Below, in pieces: positions 10,149 to 19,212 of a stretch of DNA of 64,000 nucleotides. The notes under the pieces were generated by a model. That model had not been told where the DNA came from and ran no database searches. It saw only the letters and a list, made by a program, of their open reading frames with translations. This DNA comes from Sandarakinorhabdus glacialis (GTDB lineage: Bacteria > Pseudomonadota > Alphaproteobacteria > Sphingomonadales > Sphingomonadaceae). Positions within the stretch are counted from its first letter, which is position 1; the number at the start of each line of letters is the position of its first letter. The translations under genes were made by a program, and so were the position numbers. Location: positions 88,104-152,103 of the forward strand of contig NZ_BMJM01000008.1 of assembly GCF_014643455.1 (NCBI RefSeq). Reading direction: 5' to 3'.

Positions 10149-11075
10149 CTACCCCGCCAAAACCCCCCGAGCCATCTCCCCATCCGCCGCAATCTGCGCC
10201 TTCAGCGCCTCCAACCCATCCAGCTTCATCTCAGGCCGCAAATAAGCCACCAACTCCACATCCAGAACCTTGCCATAAAGGTCCCCCGACCAATCCAGCA
10301 ACCACGTCTCCAGCAACTCCACTACGGGCGTAATCATCGGCCGAATCCCCAAATTCGCCACCCCCTTCACCCGCTTGCCCCCCGGCAACACCACCCAAAC
10401 CGCATAAACCCCGTAAGCCGGCCGCTGATAATCCCCCAACCGCATGTTCGCCGTCGGAAACCCGAGCGTCCGCCCCAGCTTCGCCCCATGCTCGACCACC
10501 CCGCGCACCGTGAACGGGCGCGTCAGCAACCCCGCCGCCCCCACCGGATCCCCCGCGCGCAGCAAAGCCCGCACCCGCGACGACGAGATCACCCCCTCGC
10601 CATCGACCACCGGCGCCACCACTTCCGCCGAAAACCCATGCACCGCGCCCAGCTCGGCCATCTGCTCGGTCGTCCCGCTACGCCCGCGCCCAAAGGTAAA
10701 GTCCCCTCCGGTCACCACGCCCGAAACGCCCAGCCGCCGCACCAGCCACTGCACGACGAATTCCTCCGCCGACAGCGCCGCCAGTTCGCGCGTGAACGGC
10801 ACCATCACCACCGCATCCACGCCGAAATCGGCAAACAAATCCATCCGCTGCGGCACCGTCGTCAACGCAAACGGCGACAATTCGGGCTTGAACACCCGCG
10901 CCGGATGCGGGTCGAAACTCGCCACCAAGGCCGGCACCTCACGCGCGCGCGCCAATGCCAGCGCCCGGCCGACAACCGCCTGGTGCCCGGCATGAAAGCC
11001 ATCAAAATTGCCCAGCGCGGCCACACCGCCCCGCGCCATTTGCGGCACGGCCGCTCCGCCTGTTACTCGATCCAT
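10149..11075 (-). CDS. ribF: Bifunctional riboflavin kinase / FAD synthetase
   Basis: 308 residues. It phosphorylates riboflavin to FMN and adenylylates FMN to FAD. The N-terminal nucleotidyltransferase domain shows GNFDGFHAGHQAVV and the GRSGTTEQMAELG loop. The C-terminal riboflavin kinase domain shows TVRGVVEHGAKLGRTLGFPT followed by ANM. The ATG at 11075 is chosen because it gives the usual short lead before GNFDG; the frame is open further upstream but overlaps the dipeptidase gene. It starts 8 bases after the dipeptidase stop and precedes ileS on the same strand, a frequent gene order (ribF-ileS-lspA). Confidence 0.95.
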   Translation of the reverse strand: MDRVTGGAAVPQMARGGVAALGNFDGFHAGHQAVVGRALALARAREVPALVASFDPHPARVFKPELSPFALTTVPQRMDLFADFGVDAVVMVPFTRELAALSAEEFVVQWLVRRLGVSGVVTGGDFTFGRGRSGTTEQMAELGAVHGFSAEVVAPVVDGEGVISSSRVRALLRAGDPVGAAGLLTRPFTVRGVVEHGAKLGRTLGFPTANMRLGDYQRPAYGVYAVWVVLPGGKRVKGVANLGIRPMITPVVELLETWLLDWSGDLYGKVLDVELVAYLRPEMKLDGLEALKAQIAADGEMARGVLAG

Positions 11076-11083
11076 GATTTCGC

Positions 11084-12298
11084 TTAGCCTTGCAGCCCCG
11101 ACCCGCCAAGCGGTTTGGCCGCCATCCCCGCCCCAAGCAGCCGCACCGCATTGCCGCCCATCGCCTTGGCGATGTCGCCCGGCGCCATGCCCGCCGCGAC
11201 CAGCGCGCTCGTCACCGCATCGATATGCGCCGCATCGAACCCCGTCGTCACCGCCCCGTCGAAGTCCGATCCCAGCCCGACATGGTCCACACCCGCCACC
11301 GCCACCGCGTGCAAAATCGCCTTCGCCGTCGCCGCCGGAGTCGCCGCACAAACCGCCGCATCCCAGTACCCGATGCCGATCATCCCGCCATTCGCCGCCA
11401 GCGCCCGCAACTGGTCGTCGGTCAAATTGCGCGGCGTATCGCACGTGCCCTTCACCCCGCCATGACTGACCACCACCGGCCGCGTCGCCATCGCCAGCAC
11501 ATCGGCAAACGTCGCCGCACTCGCATGCGCCAGATCGACGATCATCCCTCGCGACTCCATCGCCAGCACGACTTCACGCCCGAGCGGCGTCAACCCGCCC
11601 TTTTTCACACCATGCATCGAGCCACCGACATCATTGTCGAAGAAATGCGCCAGCCCGATCATCCGGAACCCGGCATCGTACAGCCGCGCCAGGTTGCCGA
11701 CGTCGCCTTCGAGGTTCTGTGCCCCCTCGACCGAAAGCATCGCCCCGGTCACCTTCCTGCCCGCCGCCCGATCGGCCAGCAAAACCTGCAAATCCCCACC
11801 CGACCGAATGATCCGCAACCGCCCATCCGATGCCTTTTCCGCCGCCAGCAGCTTCTCCGCATGATACAGCGACCGCTCGAGCAAAGACCCCCACGTCCCC
11901 ACCGGCTGCAACTGCGCCACCGTCAACGCGGTAATATTGTCGGTATCCCCCGAATTGCTCTCGTAATTCTGCCCCTTGGGCGTCTTCGTCACACTCGAGA
12001 ATATCTGCAGCGCGACATTGCCCGCTTCCAGCCGCGGCAAATCCACCTGCCCGACACTCGAAGCCTCATCGAGATGCCGCTTCCACAACAGCGTATCGGC
12101 ATGAAGATCAACGATGACCAGCTGCTTGTGGAGCGCCTTCGCCGCATCCGAGACCGGCCACACGCCGCTCCCCTCGATCCTGTTCATCGACTGCTCGACG
12201 AACCGCGGCGCAAACACGAAAAACGCCCCCGGCACCAGGATCAGCAGCACCGCCACCGGCACCACCACCCGCTTCATCGCCCGGCTCATCGGCATCAA
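11084..12298 (-). CDS. Membrane-anchored M19 family dipeptidase
   Basis: 404-residue zinc dipeptidase of the renal dipeptidase (peptidase M19) family. An uncleaved N-terminal anchor covers ~10-30. Metal ligands are recognisable: H66 and D68 (VDLHADTL), the bridging Glu in LSVEGAQNLEG, and histidines in VDLAHASA and VVSHGG. GLGSDFDGA near the C-terminus is also typical. It probably cleaves short peptides at the cytoplasmic membrane or in the periplasm; the true substrate is unknown. The start could instead be Met8. A second, secreted M19 enzyme is encoded at 50431-51684. Confidence 0.88.
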   Translation of the reverse strand: MMPMSRAMKRVVVPVAVLLILVPGAFFVFAPRFVEQSMNRIEGSGVWPVSDAAKALHKQLVIVDLHADTLLWKRHLDEASSVGQVDLPRLEAGNVALQIFSSVTKTPKGQNYESNSGDTDNITALTVAQLQPVGTWGSLLERSLYHAEKLLAAEKASDGRLRIIRSGGDLQVLLADRAAGRKVTGAMLSVEGAQNLEGDVGNLARLYDAGFRMIGLAHFFDNDVGGSMHGVKKGGLTPLGREVVLAMESRGMIVDLAHASAATFADVLAMATRPVVVSHGGVKGTCDTPRNLTDDQLRALAANGGMIGIGYWDAAVCAATPAATAKAILHAVAVAGVDHVGLGSDFDGAVTTGFDAAHIDAVTSALVAAGMAPGDIAKAMGGNAVRLLGAGMAAKPLGGSGLQG

Positions 12299-12308
12299 AA
12301 AATCCTTT

Positions 12309-12367
12309 CCCTCCCCCTAGAGGGGGGAGGCGAGAGACGCGTCTTCGCGGCCCGGGTGGGGGTGTCC
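12309..12367. repeat. Bipartite palindromic repeat, type A
   Basis: CCCTCCCCCTAGAGGGGGGA and GGCGAGAGACGCGTCTTCGC, ending GTGGGGGTGTCC; almost identical to the copies at 16664 and 30876. It lies between folA and the dipeptidase gene. Confidence 0.85.
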
Positions 12368-12385
12368 CTCTCCCCGAACAAGCCC

Positions 12386-12883
12386 CTATCGCCTCACCAA
12401 CGTAACAAAAGCAAACCCCGGCCGTCCCGCGCTCGCCGCATGCGCCTCCCGCGCCACCTCCCGCCACCGGCTTTCCGAAAACGCCGGCAGCACAACGTCC
12501 CCCTCGAAATCCGCATCCACCTCGGTCAGCTCGATCCGCGTCGCACCCGGCAGCGCCTCGGCATAAACCTGCGCCCCGCCGATCACCATGATCCCATCCG
12601 CCCGCGCCCGCGGATCGAGCCCCGCCGCCGCCACCGCCTCGGCAAGGTTCGCCGCAACCGTCACCCCGTCGGCCCGCCACCCGGCATCGCGCGTCAACAC
12701 GATATTCTGCCGCCCGGGCAACGGTTTCCCGATCGATTCGAAGGTCTTGCGTCCCATGATTACGGGCTTGCCGACGGTCATCCGCTTGAACCGCCGCAGG
12801 TCCTCCGGCAAATGCCACGGCATCGCGCCATCCTTGCCGATCACCCCATTGCGCGCCCGCGCCACCACCAGCACCAATTCCAC
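12386..12883 (-). CDS. folA: Dihydrofolate reductase
   Basis: 165 residues; NADPH-dependent reduction of dihydrofolate to tetrahydrofolate. Family signatures are NGVIGKDGAMPWHLPEDLRR at the front, GRKTFESIGKPLPGRQNIVL, and IMVIGGAQVYAEAL. The GTG at 12883 is chosen because it sits just before the first beta-strand (ELVLVVARARNGVIG) and has a GGAGA element a few bases upstream; the open frame extends 21 codons further without family similarity. It lies 69 bases downstream of thyA, pairing the producer and the recycler of dihydrofolate. Confidence 0.95.
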   Translation of the reverse strand: MELVLVVARARNGVIGKDGAMPWHLPEDLRRFKRMTVGKPVIMGRKTFESIGKPLPGRQNIVLTRDAGWRADGVTVAANLAEAVAAAGLDPRARADGIMVIGGAQVYAEALPGATRIELTEVDADFEGDVVLPAFSESRWREVAREAHAASAGRPGFAFVTLVRR

Positions 12884-12952
12884 TATTTGTCTCCGCGCAA
12901 CTGTGTTTCCCCGCTCATGCCAAGCACAGTCGAGGCACGCACCCAATCACCC

Positions 12953-13876
12953 TCAAACCGCCACCGGCGCCGCAATCGCCGGATGCGGATCATACCCCGT
13001 CACCACAAAATCCTCGATCGCGTAACCGAACATATCCTCCGGCCGCCGCACGATTTCCAGCCGCGGAAAGTCCTGCGGCGCCCGCGACAGTTGCTCGGTG
13101 ACCAGGTGCTCATGGTTCAAATACAAATGACAATCCGCCCCCATCCAGGTAATTTCACCCGGCAGCAGATCGCATTGCTGCGCCAGCATCCGCAACAACA
13201 GCGCTGCTTCGAAAATGTTGAAGGCAAATCCCAGCCCGAGGTCACACGATCGCTGATACAGAATCCCTGACAAAGTGTTTCCGCTAACGAAATATTGATA
13301 CATCATATGGCAGGGTGGCAAGGCCATCTGGTCGAGTTCGGCGACGTTCCAGCCCGTGAATATATGGCGACGACTGTAGGGGTTATTCTTCAAGCCATGA
13401 ACAAGCGCGGCGATCTGGTCGATGCCATTGGCGTCACGCGTAAATCGTCCGTCCTCGCCCTCGACATACTGCGGCCAATGCCGCCACTGCGCCCCATAGA
13501 CCGGCCCCAGATCGCCCCACTGCCCGGCGAAATCATCGTCGGCCAGTATCCGCGCCTCGAACGCCGCCCGATCGAGCCCGCTGCCGGTCTCGCTGTTGAA
13601 CCGCGCCAACGGCCAGTCGGTCCAGATATGCACCCCCTGCGCCACCAGCTTGCGAATATTGCGGTCGCCGCTCAGGAACCAGATCATCTCGCGCACCGCA
13701 GTCTTCCAGAACACGCGCTTCGTCGTCAGGATCGGCACCGTCCCGTCCGACAGATCGAATTTCATCGTCTCGCCGAACAGCGCCCGCGTCCCGGTCCCGG
13801 TCCGATCGCCGCGCTCCACCCCGCCCTCCCAAACCCGGCGGACAAGATCGAGATACTGGCTTTCGGCGGTGCGCAT
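12953..13876 (-). CDS. thyA: Thymidylate synthase
   Basis: 307-residue ThyA-type enzyme making dTMP from dUMP with methylene-tetrahydrofolate. The nucleophile Cys189 lies in ALPPCHMMYQYF. Other signatures are GDRTGTGTRALFGE, RSCDLGLGFAFNI and the C-terminal AIAAPVAV. It is longer than the ~264-residue E. coli form because of an insertion around residues 94-125 (FNSETGSGLDRAAFEARIL), as in the long ThyA class. It is upstream of folA on the same strand. Confidence 0.97.
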   Translation of the reverse strand: MRTAESQYLDLVRRVWEGGVERGDRTGTGTRALFGETMKFDLSDGTVPILTTKRVFWKTAVREMIWFLSGDRNIRKLVAQGVHIWTDWPLARFNSETGSGLDRAAFEARILADDDFAGQWGDLGPVYGAQWRHWPQYVEGEDGRFTRDANGIDQIAALVHGLKNNPYSRRHIFTGWNVAELDQMALPPCHMMYQYFVSGNTLSGILYQRSCDLGLGFAFNIFEAALLLRMLAQQCDLLPGEITWMGADCHLYLNHEHLVTEQLSRAPQDFPRLEIVRRPEDMFGYAIEDFVVTGYDPHPAIAAPVAV

Positions 13877-13944
13877 GAACTTCTATCGCCCGGGCGCTCT
13901 CCGTCGTCACTCTTATATTCTTGGCCGTCTCCCCATTTTAGTTC

Positions 13945-13976
13945 GTCACCCCGGCGAAGGCCGGGGCCCATCTCCC
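13945..13976. repeat. Dispersed palindromic repeat, type D
   Basis: GTCACCCCGGCGAAGGCCGG followed by GGCCCATCTCCC, in the gap between divergent thyA and the NfrB-like gene. Confidence 0.85.
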
Positions 13977-14041
13977 GCCCGCCCCACCAGGCAACCAGCC
14001 TCACGCGCCCCCATCACTCCGCAAAATCTCCCTTCTGAACA

Positions 14042-15499
14042 GTGGAAGATTCCGGCCCAATCCTCCTCGCCTTCTGGCACATTTCGCTGCGCGAACTCCT
14101 GTTCGTCATCGCCCTCGGCGTCACTTTGTCCGGACTCGACGACCTGTTCATCGACGCCGTCTATTTCACCCGCACCCTCTGGCGCCGCCTGACGATCTAC
14201 ACCCGCCACGACCGCGCCAGCGCCGAATCGCTGCGCCGCTTCGATCCCGGCCCGATCGCCATCTTCATCCCGGCCTGGGACGAGGCCGCCGTCATCGGCG
14301 CCATGCTGCGCTTTTCGCTCACCCACCTCGACTACGACCGCTACCGCATCTTCGTCGGGCTCTATCCCAACGACCCCGAGGGCCGCGCCGCGGTCGCGGC
14401 GGTGGGCGATCACCGCGTCCAGGCCGTGCTCTGCCGCCGCCCTGGCCCGACGACAAAGGCCGATTGTCTCAACCGCCTCTGGCACGCCATGCTCGCCCGC
14501 GAGGCACTGGTCGGCGAACGCTACAAGGCCGTCGTCCTCCACGACGCCGAAGACGTCATCCACCCGCAGGAGCTGTGGATCTACGACGCCCTCATCCCGC
14601 GCCTCGCCATGGTGCAGCTGCCGGTGCTCCCCCTCCCCGATACCGGCTCGCGCTGGATCAGCGGGCATTACGCCGATGAATTCGCCGAAAACCACACCAA
14701 GGACATGGTCGTCCGCGAGGCGCTCGGTGCCGCCGTGCCCTCCGCCGGCGTCGCCTGTGCCATCGATCGCGCCGCCCTCGGCATGATCGCCGATCGCGCC
14801 GGCGCCGATGCCGCCAGCCACGACAGCACCGGTTACGACAGGCCCGGCCCCTTCAACGCCGCCAGCCTGACCGAGGATTACGAGCTCGGCTACCGCATCA
14901 AGGCGCTCGGCGGCCGCGGCGCCCTCGTCCGCCTGCGCAGCGGCGACGAACCCGTCGTCGTCGCCACCCGCGAGCATTTCCCGGATAATTTCGACGCCGC
15001 GCTGCGCCAGAAATCGCGCTGGCTGGTTGGCATCGCGCTGTCGGGCTGGGATCGCATCGGCTGGCCCGGCGGTCTCGCCGACCGTTACCTGCTGCTCCGC
15101 GATCGCAAGTCACTGCTCGCCGCGTTGCTGACCCTGCTCGCCTATCTCGCCGCCGTCATGGTCCTGATCGATATCTGGCTTCGCCAGGCTTATCCGATGG
15201 CCGCCGCGCTGCCGCCGCTTGCCGGTCGCCTCGTCACCGCGATGCTCTGGTTCAACGCCGCGCTGCTGGCGTGGCGCCTGCTCATGCGCGCCGCCTTCAC
15301 CGCGCACGCCTATGGCCCGATCGAGGGCATCCGCGCCATCCCGCGTGCGCTGACCAGCAACGTCATCAACGCTGCCGCCGCCTGGTCCGCCGCCCGTCGC
15401 TATCATGCGATCGTCCGCGGCAACCGTGCCCAGACCTGGGACAAGACCGAGCACCGCTTTCCGCCCTATGACCCGCGGACCCCACCAACGTCGCAATGA
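14042..15499 (+). CDS. NfrB-like membrane glycosyltransferase (family 2)
   Basis: 485 residues. An N-terminal membrane segment is followed by a GT2 catalytic domain (PIAIFIPAWDEAAVIGAML). A DxD-like HDAEDVIHP, TEDYELGYRIKALG and QKSRWLVGI mark the processive inverting glycosyltransferase type, and at least three C-terminal membrane helices follow. It resembles the catalytic half of NfrB, which makes the surface polysaccharide needed for phage N4 adsorption, but lacks the extra C-terminal domain of the ~745-residue E. coli protein. The start is GTG 14042. The stop overlaps the next gene by four bases, and that gene resembles NfrA, so an exopolysaccharide synthesis and export pair is inferred. 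Confidence 0.78.
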   Translation: MEDSGPILLAFWHISLRELLFVIALGVTLSGLDDLFIDAVYFTRTLWRRLTIYTRHDRASAESLRRFDPGPIAIFIPAWDEAAVIGAMLRFSLTHLDYDRYRIFVGLYPNDPEGRAAVAAVGDHRVQAVLCRRPGPTTKADCLNRLWHAMLAREALVGERYKAVVLHDAEDVIHPQELWIYDALIPRLAMVQLPVLPLPDTGSRWISGHYADEFAENHTKDMVVREALGAAVPSAGVACAIDRAALGMIADRAGADAASHDSTGYDRPGPFNAASLTEDYELGYRIKALGGRGALVRLRSGDEPVVVATREHFPDNFDAALRQKSRWLVGIALSGWDRIGWPGGLADRYLLLRDRKSLLAALLTLLAYLAAVMVLIDIWLRQAYPMAAALPPLAGRLVTAMLWFNAALLAWRLLMRAAFTAHAYGPIEGIRAIPRALTSNVINAAAAWSAARRYHAIVRGNRAQTWDKTEHRFPPYDPRTPPTSQ

Positions 15500-16658
15500 C
15501 CAGCCCGTCGCCCGCCACCGCCGTCATCATCACCGGACGCCCGCTGCGTGCCCTGGCGCTGCTCGGCCTCGCCCTCGGCGTCGGCCTGATGCTCCGCCTG
15601 CCGATCCTGCAACGCGACCTCGCCGCCATCAGCGCCCGCCTCGGCGCTGCCGGCGACGTGATCTTCCGCCCGATCCTCGCACCCTTCACCGCCGAAATCA
15701 CCGCCCCGATCATCCTCGCCGGCACCGTCGCCATCCTCATCCCCGCCCGCATACCGGCAACAATCCACCCAACGCCGGTCCCCGGGGCAAAACCGCCCCG
15801 CCAAAGCCCGGAACCTGCTCCCGGCGCGATCGAAAACCACCCGGAAATCCCCCAGATCGCCACCCGAGCCGCCGATCCGGTCACTGATCCCGACTACGCC
15901 GCCCAGGCCTTGCCAGCCTCGCCGCCGGCGACCGCCGCGCCGCCGTCCGCCTTTTCGACCAGGCTCTCGCCAGCAACGACCCGCGCCGCCCGCAATGGCA
16001 ACGACAGCGCGATCGCCTGACCCGGCAATGGTCGGGCCAGGCCTATGCCTTGGTCCGCCAGGCCGGTATCCCGCCCGGCCCCAGCGCCAGCCCGATCCTC
16101 GGCGGCAGCCAGGTCGGTGCCAATCTCGGCTGGACCCCCGATCCGCTCGCCCGCCGCCCGTTCGCCGTCATCGCCCGGCTCAACGCCGCGCTCACCCCCG
16201 GCCTCGCCATCGACACCGCCACCACCCAGGCCGCGCTCGGCGTCCGCTGGACCCCGGCCGCCAATATTTCCCTTTCCGCCAAACGGCTTGTCGCCATCGG
16301 CAGCACCGCGCTCGATCGCTTCAGCCTGCGCGCCGCCGCGGGTCTCGCCGGCCGCCGCGGCCGCGCCGAATGGACCGGCTATAGCGAAGCGACGATCCTC
16401 GACAACGGCGACGTCTTCGCCGGGGCACAAGCCCGCGCCGGGCTGAACGTCACCCGCGGCCGCATCGCGGTCTCCCCTGGCGCCGGCGCCTGGGCCAGCG
16501 TCCAGAACGACACCCGCACCATCCACCGCCTCGACATCGGCCCCAGCCTCACCGCCCGCACCGCCAATCTCGAACTCACCGCCGACTACCGCTTCCGCAT
16601 ATCCGGCAACGCCGCCCCCGACAGCGGCCCGACGCTAACAATTTCAACCGCCTTCTAA
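15496..16658 (+). pseudogene. NfrA-like protein with C-terminal beta-barrel domain, apparent frameshift near 15905-15912
   Basis: Two open frames make one gene. From ATG 15496 the frame runs through N-terminal hydrophobic segments and a Pro-rich linker to DPDYAAQA (ending ~15909), then goes out of phase and stops at 16018-16020. In the -1 frame the sequence continues directly as LASLAAGDRRAAVRLFDQAL, a TPR-like motif. It runs on through SGQAYALVRQAG and GGSQVGANLGWTPDPLARRP to the stop at 16658, a repetitive beta-barrel-like region typical of the NfrA C-terminal domain. Adding one base near 15910 would restore a single protein of ~387 residues. This is either a real mutation or a sequencing error; the downstream part remains free of stops. 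Confidence 0.65.
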
Positions 16659-16663
16659 CCTTG

Positions 16664-16724
16664 TCCTCCCCCTAGAGGGGGGGAGGCGAGAGACGCGTCT
16701 TCGCGGCCCGGGTGGGGGTGTCCC
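16664..16724. repeat. Bipartite palindromic repeat, type A
   Basis: Copy with TCCTCCCCCTAGAGGGGGGG at the front and GTGGGGGTGTCCCC at the end, between the convergent NfrA-like and MerR genes. Confidence 0.85.
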
Positions 16725-16743
16725 CCTACGACGTCAAAGCCCC

Positions 16744-17442
16744 TCAACTATTATCGTTCGCCACCCGCCGCCGCTCGCCCAGCTTGCGCAGCAACGCCCG
16801 CGTCCGCAGCTGCGACAACAGGTCATTGACCACCGACACCCCGCGTTCCGCCATGTCGAGCGCCCGCGCCTCACCCACTTGCCCGGCGGTCCGCTCGAAA
16901 AACAGCCGCATCTCCTGGTTGGTCACCCATTCGATGAAATCGAGGTACATCCGCATCTGCTCGCCGACAAAGCCCAGCTCCCCGGTAAACCCTATTTCGC
17001 CCAACTCCTTGACACACCGCGCGATTGCCACGTCGCGTGCCGTCACCATGCCGTCCCCATCGACCGAAATCATGCCGATCGCCGACAGATGCGCCACCGC
17101 GTCGGACCCCTTGCCGAGCAATTCCGCCAGCGTCTCCACCGGCACCCGCGCCGCCCCGTCCCCCAGCCGCGCCGCCAGCATCGAATCGAGCATCGGAAAC
17201 ACCTCCGGCGCCAACCAGCGCTCGCCATCCTCGGCCTCAAGCAACGACCGGATCACCGCCAGCGGCAGGAAACGTTCCTCCTGCAACCGCTTGATGGCAC
17301 GCAGCCGGCTGACATGGTCGTCGCTATAGAATGCCGAATTCCGGCTCACCCGGTCGGGTTCGGGCAACAGCCCTTCGCGAATATAGTATCGGATGGTCTC
17401 CCGCCCGACGCCACTCGCCTTTTCAAGTTCGCGCATCCGCAT
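16744..17442 (-). CDS. MerR family transcriptional regulator
   Basis: 232 residues. The N-terminal winged helix-turn-helix is clear: MRMRELEKASGVGRETIRYY, IREGLLPEPDRVSRNSAFYS, then the RLRAIKRLQEE recognition and linker helices. The effector part (~90-232) is longer than in metal-sensing MerR proteins and contains no cysteine cluster, so the ligand is unknown. The closing RRRVANDNS is polar. It is divergent from the DNA ligase gene, with ~120 bases between starts; whether it controls that gene cannot be told. Confidence 0.85.
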   Translation of the reverse strand: MRMRELEKASGVGRETIRYYIREGLLPEPDRVSRNSAFYSDDHVSRLRAIKRLQEERFLPLAVIRSLLEAEDGERWLAPEVFPMLDSMLAARLGDGAARVPVETLAELLGKGSDAVAHLSAIGMISVDGDGMVTARDVAIARCVKELGEIGFTGELGFVGEQMRMYLDFIEWVTNQEMRLFFERTAGQVGEARALDMAERGVSVVNDLLSQLRTRALLRKLGERRRVANDNS

Positions 17443-17561
17443 TGCCGGCCTCAGCCCCCTGGTTCCGGTTGATCCGCAACTCTAGCAGAACGCCCGGAGT
17501 ATGAACATGTTGGCGCCAGTTGCGCTCCCGCCACGAACGGCAATATCATCGGATCAACCCA

Positions 17562-19133
17562 ATGTTCGCTTTTGCCGCCCTGCTCGACGCCCTGCTCTAC
17601 ACGACGTCGCGCAATGCCAAGCTGCAGCTGATCGGCGACTATCTCCGCACCGCACCCGACCCCGATCGCGGCTGGGCCCTCGCCGCGCTCACCGGCGGCC
17701 TCGATCTCAAATCGGTCCAGCCCAAGCTCATCCGCGAGCTCATCGCCGCCCGCACCGACCCCATCCTCTTCGAAATGAGCCACGACTTCGTCGGCGACCT
17801 CGCCGAGACCGTCTCCCTCCTCTGGCCCGATGTCCCTGGCATAAAACCCCCCACCCCCAGCCTCGACGAAATCGTCCAGCAACTCACCGCCCTCTCGCGC
17901 GCTGAAGCCCCCGCCGTCGTCGCCGCCCTCATGGATCGCCTCGACCCGCAAGGCCGCTACGCCCTGCTCAAGCTCGCCACCGGCTCACTGCGCATCGGCG
18001 TCTCCGCCCGCCTCGCCAAGACCGCCCTCGCCAACGCCTTTTCGATCGACGTCGAAGGTGTCGAGGAAGTCTGGCACGGCCTCGTCCCGCCCTACACGCT
18101 GCTGTTCGACTGGGCCGAGGGCCGCACCGCCCAACCCACCGCCGGCGACGTCCCCGTCTTCCGCCCCTTCATGCTCGCCCACCCGCTCGAAGAAACCATC
18201 CTCGACCTCGCCGAATACGTCGCCGAGTGGAAATGGGACGGCATCCGCGTCCAGTTGGTCCATGTAGCCGGCGATACCCGCCTCTACAGCCGCACCGGCG
18301 ACGACATCACCGCCAGCTTCCCCGACGTCGCCATCGCCTTCAACACCCACGCCACCCTCGACGGCGAACTCCTCGTCCGCGGCGACGTGCAAAAGGGCGA
18401 AGCGGCCAGCTTCAACGCTCTTCAGCAACGGCTTGGAAGAAAAGCGCCGCCCGCAAAAACCCTCGCCGAATACCCCGCTTTCGTCCGCGTCTACGACGCC
18501 CTCTCCATCACCGGCGAAGACCTGCGCGCCCTCCCCTGGACCGAGCGCCGCGCCCGCCTCGAAGCCCTGATGCCCCACCTCGACGCCAGCCGCTTCGACA
18601 TCTCCGCCATCGTCGACGCCGAAGATTTTCCCGCGCTGCTAGCGATCCGCGACGGCGCCCGCGACGCCGCCATCGAAGGCCTGATGCTCAAGCGCCGCGA
18701 CAGCCCCTATGTCGCCGGCCGCCGGACCGGCCTCTGGTACAAATGGAAACGCCAGGCCCTCACCTGCGACTGCGTGATGATGTACGCCCAGCGCGGCCAC
18801 GGAAAGCGATCGAGCTTCTACAGCGACTACACCTTCGGCTGCTGGAGCCCGGAAGGCGATCTCCTGCCCGTCGGCAAGGCCTATTCCGGCTTCACCGACG
18901 TCGAGCTCGCCTTCCTCGACAAATGGGTCCGCAGTCACACCACCGGCCGCTTCGGCCCGGTCCGCGAAGTCGAAAAATCGCTCGTCCTCGAAGTCGCCTT
19001 CGACTCGATCCACGCCAGCAAGCGCCACAAATCCGGCCTCGCCATGCGCTTCCCCCGCATCAGCCGCATCCGCACCGATAAACCCGCCCACGAAGCCGAT
19101 CTGGTCGAAACCCTGCTAAAAATGGCCACCTGA
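17562..19133 (+). CDS. ATP-dependent DNA ligase (cisplatin-damage-response type)
   Basis: 523 residues. The adenylated lysine is K224 in motif I, EWKWDGIRVQ, followed by RLYSRTGDDIT (motif Ia region), LDGELLV (motif III) and EGLMLKRRDSPYV (motif IV), then the OB-fold (GLWYKWKRQALT). The N-terminal ~200 residues form the all-helical DNA-binding region of this class. The ATG at 17562 (MFAFAALLDALLY) is preferred over the upstream in-frame start. Homologues usually sit beside a DEXH helicase and a metallo-exonuclease that form a repair module; neither is seen within the window near this gene. Confidence 0.9.
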   Translation: MFAFAALLDALLYTTSRNAKLQLIGDYLRTAPDPDRGWALAALTGGLDLKSVQPKLIRELIAARTDPILFEMSHDFVGDLAETVSLLWPDVPGIKPPTPSLDEIVQQLTALSRAEAPAVVAALMDRLDPQGRYALLKLATGSLRIGVSARLAKTALANAFSIDVEGVEEVWHGLVPPYTLLFDWAEGRTAQPTAGDVPVFRPFMLAHPLEETILDLAEYVAEWKWDGIRVQLVHVAGDTRLYSRTGDDITASFPDVAIAFNTHATLDGELLVRGDVQKGEAASFNALQQRLGRKAPPAKTLAEYPAFVRVYDALSITGEDLRALPWTERRARLEALMPHLDASRFDISAIVDAEDFPALLAIRDGARDAAIEGLMLKRRDSPYVAGRRTGLWYKWKRQALTCDCVMMYAQRGHGKRSSFYSDYTFGCWSPEGDLLPVGKAYSGFTDVELAFLDKWVRSHTTGRFGPVREVEKSLVLEVAFDSIHASKRHKSGLAMRFPRISRIRTDKPAHEADLVETLLKMAT

Positions 19134-19139
19134 CCCTAA

Positions 19140-19195
19140 CTCCCCCCCCCCTGCGGGGAGGGCGACTCGGCGTCAGCCGAGCGGGGTGGGGGTTC
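19140..19195. repeat. Bipartite palindromic repeat, type B
   Basis: CTCCCCCCCCCTGCGGGGAG then GCGACTCGGCGTCAGCCGAG, ending CGGGGTGGGGGTT, between the convergent ligase and rluC genes. Confidence 0.85.
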
Positions 19196-19212
19196 CACTC
19201 CCGCCGGAAACC

